DNA from: Phycicoccus avicenniae
Lineage (GTDB): Bacteria > Actinomycetota > Actinomycetes > Actinomycetales > Dermatophilaceae
Length of the DNA: 64,000 bases
Direction of reading: 5' to 3'
Assembly (NCBI RefSeq): GCF_018139485.1
Contig: NZ_JAGSNF010000004.1
Span: 124,001 to 188,000 of the forward strand
A model generated the notes under the pieces. It was not told where the DNA came from and did not search any database. It worked only from the letters and a program-made list of their open reading frames with translations. The translations under genes and the position numbers were made by a program. Numbering within the stretch: position 1 is the stretch's first letter; each line of letters opens with the position of its first letter. Of this stretch, positions 60,895-64,000 are shown one piece after another.

Positions 60895-61694
60895 CCCGCT
60901 CGGGCCGGGTGCTCCGCGGGAGCTCCCTCCTCGTGCAGTCCGGCGCCGCCACCGACGTGGGGCGGGTGCGCGACCACAACGAGGACTCCCTCCTCGCGGG
61001 CGCGCGGGTGTTCGCGGTGGCGGACGGCATGGGCGGTCACGCCGGCGGTGAGGTCGCCTCACGGCTGGTGGTCGAGGCGCTGCAGCGGCTCGAGGACGCC
61101 CCGGCGACGCGACCCGAGGACGTCACGGCGGCCCTCCACGCGGCCAACCGGTCGATCCAGGACGCCGTGCGGGCCGATCCCGCCCTCCGCGGGATGGGGA
61201 CGACGGCCACCGGGGTGACCCTCGTGGAGACCGGCGGCAGCGAGCACTGGGTCGTCTTCAACGTCGGGGACTCGCGGGTCTACCGGCTCGCCGGGAACCG
61301 GATGCAGCAGATCACCCGTGACCACTCCGAGGTGCGAGAGCTCGTCGACGCCGGCCTGCTCGACCCGGCGGACGCGGCGTCGCACCCGCTGCGCAACGTC
61401 ATCACGAGGTCGCTCGGCACCGACCCGGCTCCCGACCCCGACGTCTGGGTCCTCGCCCCGACGCCGGGGGAGCGGTTCGTCGTGTGCAGCGACGGCCTGT
61501 CGGGCGAGCTCGACGACCGCGACGTCATGCTGCTGGCCCGGCGTCACGCCGACCCCCAGGAGGCGGCCGACGAGCTCGTCGCGGCGGCCGTGCGGGCCGG
61601 GGGGCGCGACAACGTGTCGGTCGTCGTCGTGGCGGTCTCCGCTGACGGCGAGGTGGACGAGGACACCGAGCCGCGGTCCGGGCTGCGACCCTGA
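60891..61694 (+). CDS. PP2C-family protein serine/threonine phosphatase
   Basis: 267 residues. VRDHNEDSL (N30/D32), VFAVADGMGGHAGGE (D45, metal), GMGTTATGVTLVE, VFNVGDSRVYRL, FVVCSDGLSGELDD and GGRDNVSVVVV give every metal-binding Asp of bacterial PP2C (PstP/PrpC-type). Cytoplasmic; no TM extension, unlike PstP. It dephosphorylates Ser/Thr kinase targets; the FHA gene and a kinase start lie 0.8-2.3 kb downstream, forming a phospho-signalling cluster. Confidence 0.94.
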   Translation: MTRSGRVLRGSSLLVQSGAATDVGRVRDHNEDSLLAGARVFAVADGMGGHAGGEVASRLVVEALQRLEDAPATRPEDVTAALHAANRSIQDAVRADPALRGMGTTATGVTLVETGGSEHWVVFNVGDSRVYRLAGNRMQQITRDHSEVRELVDAGLLDPADAASHPLRNVITRSLGTDPAPDPDVWVLAPTPGERFVVCSDGLSGELDDRDVMLLARRHADPQEAADELVAAAVRAGGRDNVSVVVVAVSADGEVDEDTEPRSGLRP

Positions 61695-61716
61695 CCTCGC
61701 GGGCGGGCGTCGCGGC

Positions 61717-62271
61717 TCAGGCCGTCGGGACGGAGTCGAGCACCTCGTAGCCCCCCGAGCCGTCGTCCCGCCAGGTCCGCACGAGGACGTCGACGGCGTC
61801 GAGCACCCACGGCCGCCCCTCGTGGGCGTCGAGGGCGGCGACGAGCCGCTCGAGGTAGGGCAGGCCGGTGCGGTCCGTGACGAGCCCGAGGGGCAGGACG
61901 GGCCGGAAGGACCGGCGGTCGACGAAGAACCCGAGCTCGGCGACGACGGGCGGCAGGGCCCGGCTCACCGCGAAGGTCCCGTCGACGTCCCCGTCGAGCC
62001 GCAGGCCCACCGTCGGGTCGTCGTTCTCGAGCGCCCACGCCCCGGCGAGCCGGACCTCGGGGGTCCCGGTGCCGACGAGACGCTCGCGCAGGTACTCGCA
62101 GAGGCCGTTCGCGCTCGGCGTCGTGAGGTTGCCCAGTCGCACCATCGGCATGACGAGCTCGTCCACCGGTGTCGCGGCCAGCTCGTCGGCGCCCCGGGGC
62201 ACGCCGTCCCGCACGGCGACGGCGGCGGCGAGCACGTCGTCCGGGGGCCGGATGCCGAGCGACACGTTCAT
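61717..62271 (-). CDS. 2H phosphoesterase (LigT/ThpR-like) fold protein lacking both His motifs
   Basis: 184 residues. The layout follows 2'-5' RNA ligase/cyclic phosphodiesterases: NVSLGIRPPDDVLAAAV, then LVMPMVRLGNLT where HxTLxFLG is expected. Next are VRLAGAWALENDDPTVGLRLDG and ALPPVVAELGFF, then SFRPVLPLGLV where FRPHLTLAR is expected, and the closing VDVLVRTWRDDGSGGYEVLDSVP. Both catalytic His are replaced (Met/Val), so the fold is probably used for binding. GGAGGTG lies five bases before the ATG. It runs opposite to, and inside, the PP2C/FHA cluster. Confidence 0.68.
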   Translation of the reverse strand: MNVSLGIRPPDDVLAAAVAVRDGVPRGADELAATPVDELVMPMVRLGNLTTPSANGLCEYLRERLVGTGTPEVRLAGAWALENDDPTVGLRLDGDVDGTFAVSRALPPVVAELGFFVDRRSFRPVLPLGLVTDRTGLPYLERLVAALDAHEGRPWVLDAVDVLVRTWRDDGSGGYEVLDSVPTA

Positions 62272-62446
62272 GGACACCTCCGTGGGGACCGCGGGACGCC
62301 CGATGGTCCCACGACCCCTCCCCGAGGAGCGGCGGGGATGGGCACACCGGCCCTCGCGTGTCGGACGCGCCAGTACCCTGGGCACGGACGGGCCCGGTGG
62401 TCCGGGAACCGCGACACGTGGACGACGACGGACGGGAGGGGACTCG

Positions 62447-63946
62447 GTGACGACGGTCCGCAGCGCGGCGCACCCCGGTTTCGTGGAGGTCACCGCCCCC
62501 GGGCTCACGGCGGTCGTCGAGGTCCCCGACCGTCATCGCGAGGCCCTGACGGCCGCGGCCCAGGACGGCCTCGTCGCCCTCCTGGACCTCCTGTGCTCCC
62601 GCGGCCTCGTCGTCATGCCGGCCTTCGCCGTCGTCGAGACGTCCGAGGGCCGGGCCCGCGCGGTCGTCCGCGGCGGCTGCCGGGTCCTCGTCGACGGCGG
62701 CGACGCCGTGACCTCGCAGGACCGGACCCCGTGGCGCGACGTGGACCTCGAGCCCGGCGGTGTGCTCACCGTCGCCGCCCCCGAGCCCGAGGTGCCGCGG
62801 GGCTGGCGCCGTCCGGCCCGTCTGCGCGGTGGCGAGTCCGCCGCCGTTGCTGCGGCGACGGGCGCGGCGGCGGTGACCGATGGCGTGGACGACGAGCCGC
62901 CGGAGCCGAGCGGGTCCCGGCCCGAGCCGGTCGAGCAGGAGCCCACTGAGGCGGAAGCCGTCACCGCGGAGCCGGAGCCCGAGGAGCTGGTGCCCGAAGA
63001 GGGGCTCGACGTGCAGCCGGACGAGGGCTCCGTCGAGCCCGTCGCCGTCGAGCCCGCTGACGCGGAGGCGCCGGTCGCCGAGGCCGCGGACGACGCCGAG
63101 GCCGCGCCGCAGCCCGACCTCACCCTCCCGCCGCCCGAGGACTCGGCCGGCGCCCCACCCGTCGAGCGGGTCCCGGCCACCCCGCCCCCGGAGCGCTCCA
63201 TCATCGACTCGGTCCCTTGGCGCCGGTCCGGGGACGACGCCGAGGACCGGGCCGCCGTGCCGCCGCCGCCGACCTCCACGCCGGAGCCGGTGCGGACGGC
63301 CGCCCTGCCCGTGCTCGAGGACCCGGACGCGTCGGCCCGGCCCGGGCCCGACCCGACCCGGACCCCCCGACCGGACCCGACCCCCGAGGCCGCCCCCGAG
63401 CCGGAGCCCAGCGGGGAGGCGTCTGCCCCCGAGGTGACGACCGCCCGCGCCGACCTGCCCCGCAGTGACGAGGACCTCGACCGTCCGGTCGTCCTCGCCG
63501 TCCTGTGCCCCGCGGGGCACCACTCGCCGCCGCACGCCGGCCGGTGCCGCACGTGCGGGCGCGAGATCCCCCCGCAGCAACCCGTCCCCGTCCCCCGGCC
63601 GCCGCTCGGCGTCCTGCGGATCAGCACCGGTGGGGTCGTCCCGCTGGACCGCGGTGTCCTGCTCGGGCGGGCGCCGCGGGTCAACGAGGAGCTGCCCCCG
63701 GCGCAGCGGCCGCACCTCGTGCGCGTCGGTGGCGTCGACCGCGACATCAGCCGCAACCACGCCGAGGTCGTCATCGAGGGGTGGCACGTCCTCGTGCGCG
63801 ACCTCGGCTCGACGAACGGCACGACCGTCGCGCTGCCCGGCGAGGACCCGGTGCGGCTGCGTCCCACCGAGGACCACGGGATCGAGCCCGGCACCGTCGT
63901 CACCCTCGCCGACGAGGTCTCGCTGACCTTCGAGGTCGACGGGTGA
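62447..63946 (+). CDS. Zinc-ribbon and FHA-domain protein
   Basis: 499 residues. An N-terminal domain (about 1-120) is followed by an acidic Pro/Glu/Ala-rich linker (about 130-345), a zinc-ribbon CPAGHHSPPHAGRCRTCG (about 353-370) and a C-terminal FHA domain: GVLLGRAPRVN, VDRDISRNHAEVVIEGWHVLVRDLGSTNGT, the phospho-Thr-binding Arg/Ser/Asn all present. It reads phosphothreonine marks, presumably from the kinase whose gene starts in the last four bases of this one. GTG preceded by GGGAGGGGA; TACCCT (62385-62390) is a possible -10. Confidence 0.87.
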   Translation: MTTVRSAAHPGFVEVTAPGLTAVVEVPDRHREALTAAAQDGLVALLDLLCSRGLVVMPAFAVVETSEGRARAVVRGGCRVLVDGGDAVTSQDRTPWRDVDLEPGGVLTVAAPEPEVPRGWRRPARLRGGESAAVAAATGAAAVTDGVDDEPPEPSGSRPEPVEQEPTEAEAVTAEPEPEELVPEEGLDVQPDEGSVEPVAVEPADAEAPVAEAADDAEAAPQPDLTLPPPEDSAGAPPVERVPATPPPERSIIDSVPWRRSGDDAEDRAAVPPPPTSTPEPVRTAALPVLEDPDASARPGPDPTRTPRPDPTPEAAPEPEPSGEASAPEVTTARADLPRSDEDLDRPVVLAVLCPAGHHSPPHAGRCRTCGREIPPQQPVPVPRPPLGVLRISTGGVVPLDRGVLLGRAPRVNEELPPAQRPHLVRVGGVDRDISRNHAEVVIEGWHVLVRDLGSTNGTTVALPGEDPVRLRPTEDHGIEPGTVVTLADEVSLTFEVDG

Positions 63947-64000
63947 GCACCGGCGCCCCCGAGATCCCCGGGGCGGAGTTCGTCCGGCCGCTCGGCTCCG
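63943..64000 (+). CDS. Start of a probable Ser/Thr protein kinase gene, partial
   Basis: Only 19 codons: GTG start in a GTGA overlap with the FHA gene, then STGAPEIPGAEFVRPLGS. The EFVRPLGS end resembles the strand leading into a kinase glycine loop (EFVxxLGxGGF). Context with FHA and PP2C genes supports a kinase. Cut by the window edge. Confidence 0.5.
   Translation, partial: MSTGAPEIPGAEFVRPLGS

Noticed and set aside
1..64000. CRISPR arrays, tRNA or rRNA genes, insertion sequences
   Set aside because: No repeat-spacer pattern, cloverleaf, rRNA core sequence or transposase was recognised by eye; a tRNAscan/Infernal run would settle small RNAs.

Overview
This window is chromosomal DNA from a very high G+C actinobacterium. 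It spans the replication origin and both flanks. Gene content and order resemble Micrococcales and are broadly collinear with the mycobacterial origin region. Frequent GTG starts, 4-bp GTGA/ATGA gene overlaps, TANNNT -10 boxes directly in front of start codons, and actinobacterial TTGTCCACA DnaA boxes support this. No rRNA, tRNA, CRISPR array or insertion sequence was recognised. A family or genus cannot be named safely from the sequence alone.

Left arm (1-11.5 kb): a partial HSP90 gene is divergent from a leaderless roadblock/LC7 gene. Then come a cytoplasmic M4 metallopeptidase fused to an emfourin-like domain, a MarR regulator divergent from a degenerate SDR, an enoyl-CoA hydratase-like gene, a lipoprotein class A beta-lactamase, and a DUF385 nitroreductase-like gene divergent from a TetR regulator with two palindromic operators. 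The replication genes dciA, recF, gnd and dnaN follow on the minus strand. gyrB/gyrA, usually next to dciA, are not here.

Origin and core (11.5-30.8 kb): oriC lies between dnaN and dnaA. Running away from it are rpmH-rnpA-yidD-yidC-jag-rsmG, a 1.37-kb parS-bearing spacer, and parA-parB. Convergent to these are trxA/trxB, an anti-sigma-like gene, an ECF sigma factor (sigM-like), a membrane pseudokinase, murJ and a NUDIX gene. cca diverges on the plus strand. These genes cover initiation, segregation, membrane insertion, redox and cell-wall lipid II flipping.

Surface-glycan locus (30.9-58.3 kb): it holds a FlaA1-type dehydratase, a WecA-like phosphoglycosyl transferase, several GT4 glycosyltransferases, a Wzm/Wzt (TagG/TagH-like) ABC exporter, WecB and WecC (UDP-ManNAc and UDP-ManNAcA), a DUF6270 protein, a large secreted propeller/Ig-like protein and a CgeB-GT2 transferase. 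In the middle, about 47.6-55 kb has visibly lower G+C. It carries an unusual GT-B/heparinase II/III fusion, an asparagine-synthase-like amidotransferase lacking the glutaminase cysteine, and a membrane-anchored GT. This accessory block is the most novel part of the window. A working model is an ABC-exported, uronate-containing polymer that is amidated and perhaps epimerised or cleaved in the cytoplasm.

Right arm (58.4-64 kb): a pseudo-SGNH hydrolase, a YceI protein, an unknown gene coupled to a PP2C phosphatase, a 2H-phosphoesterase-fold protein lacking both histidines, a zinc-ribbon/FHA protein, and the first codons of a probable Ser/Thr protein kinase.
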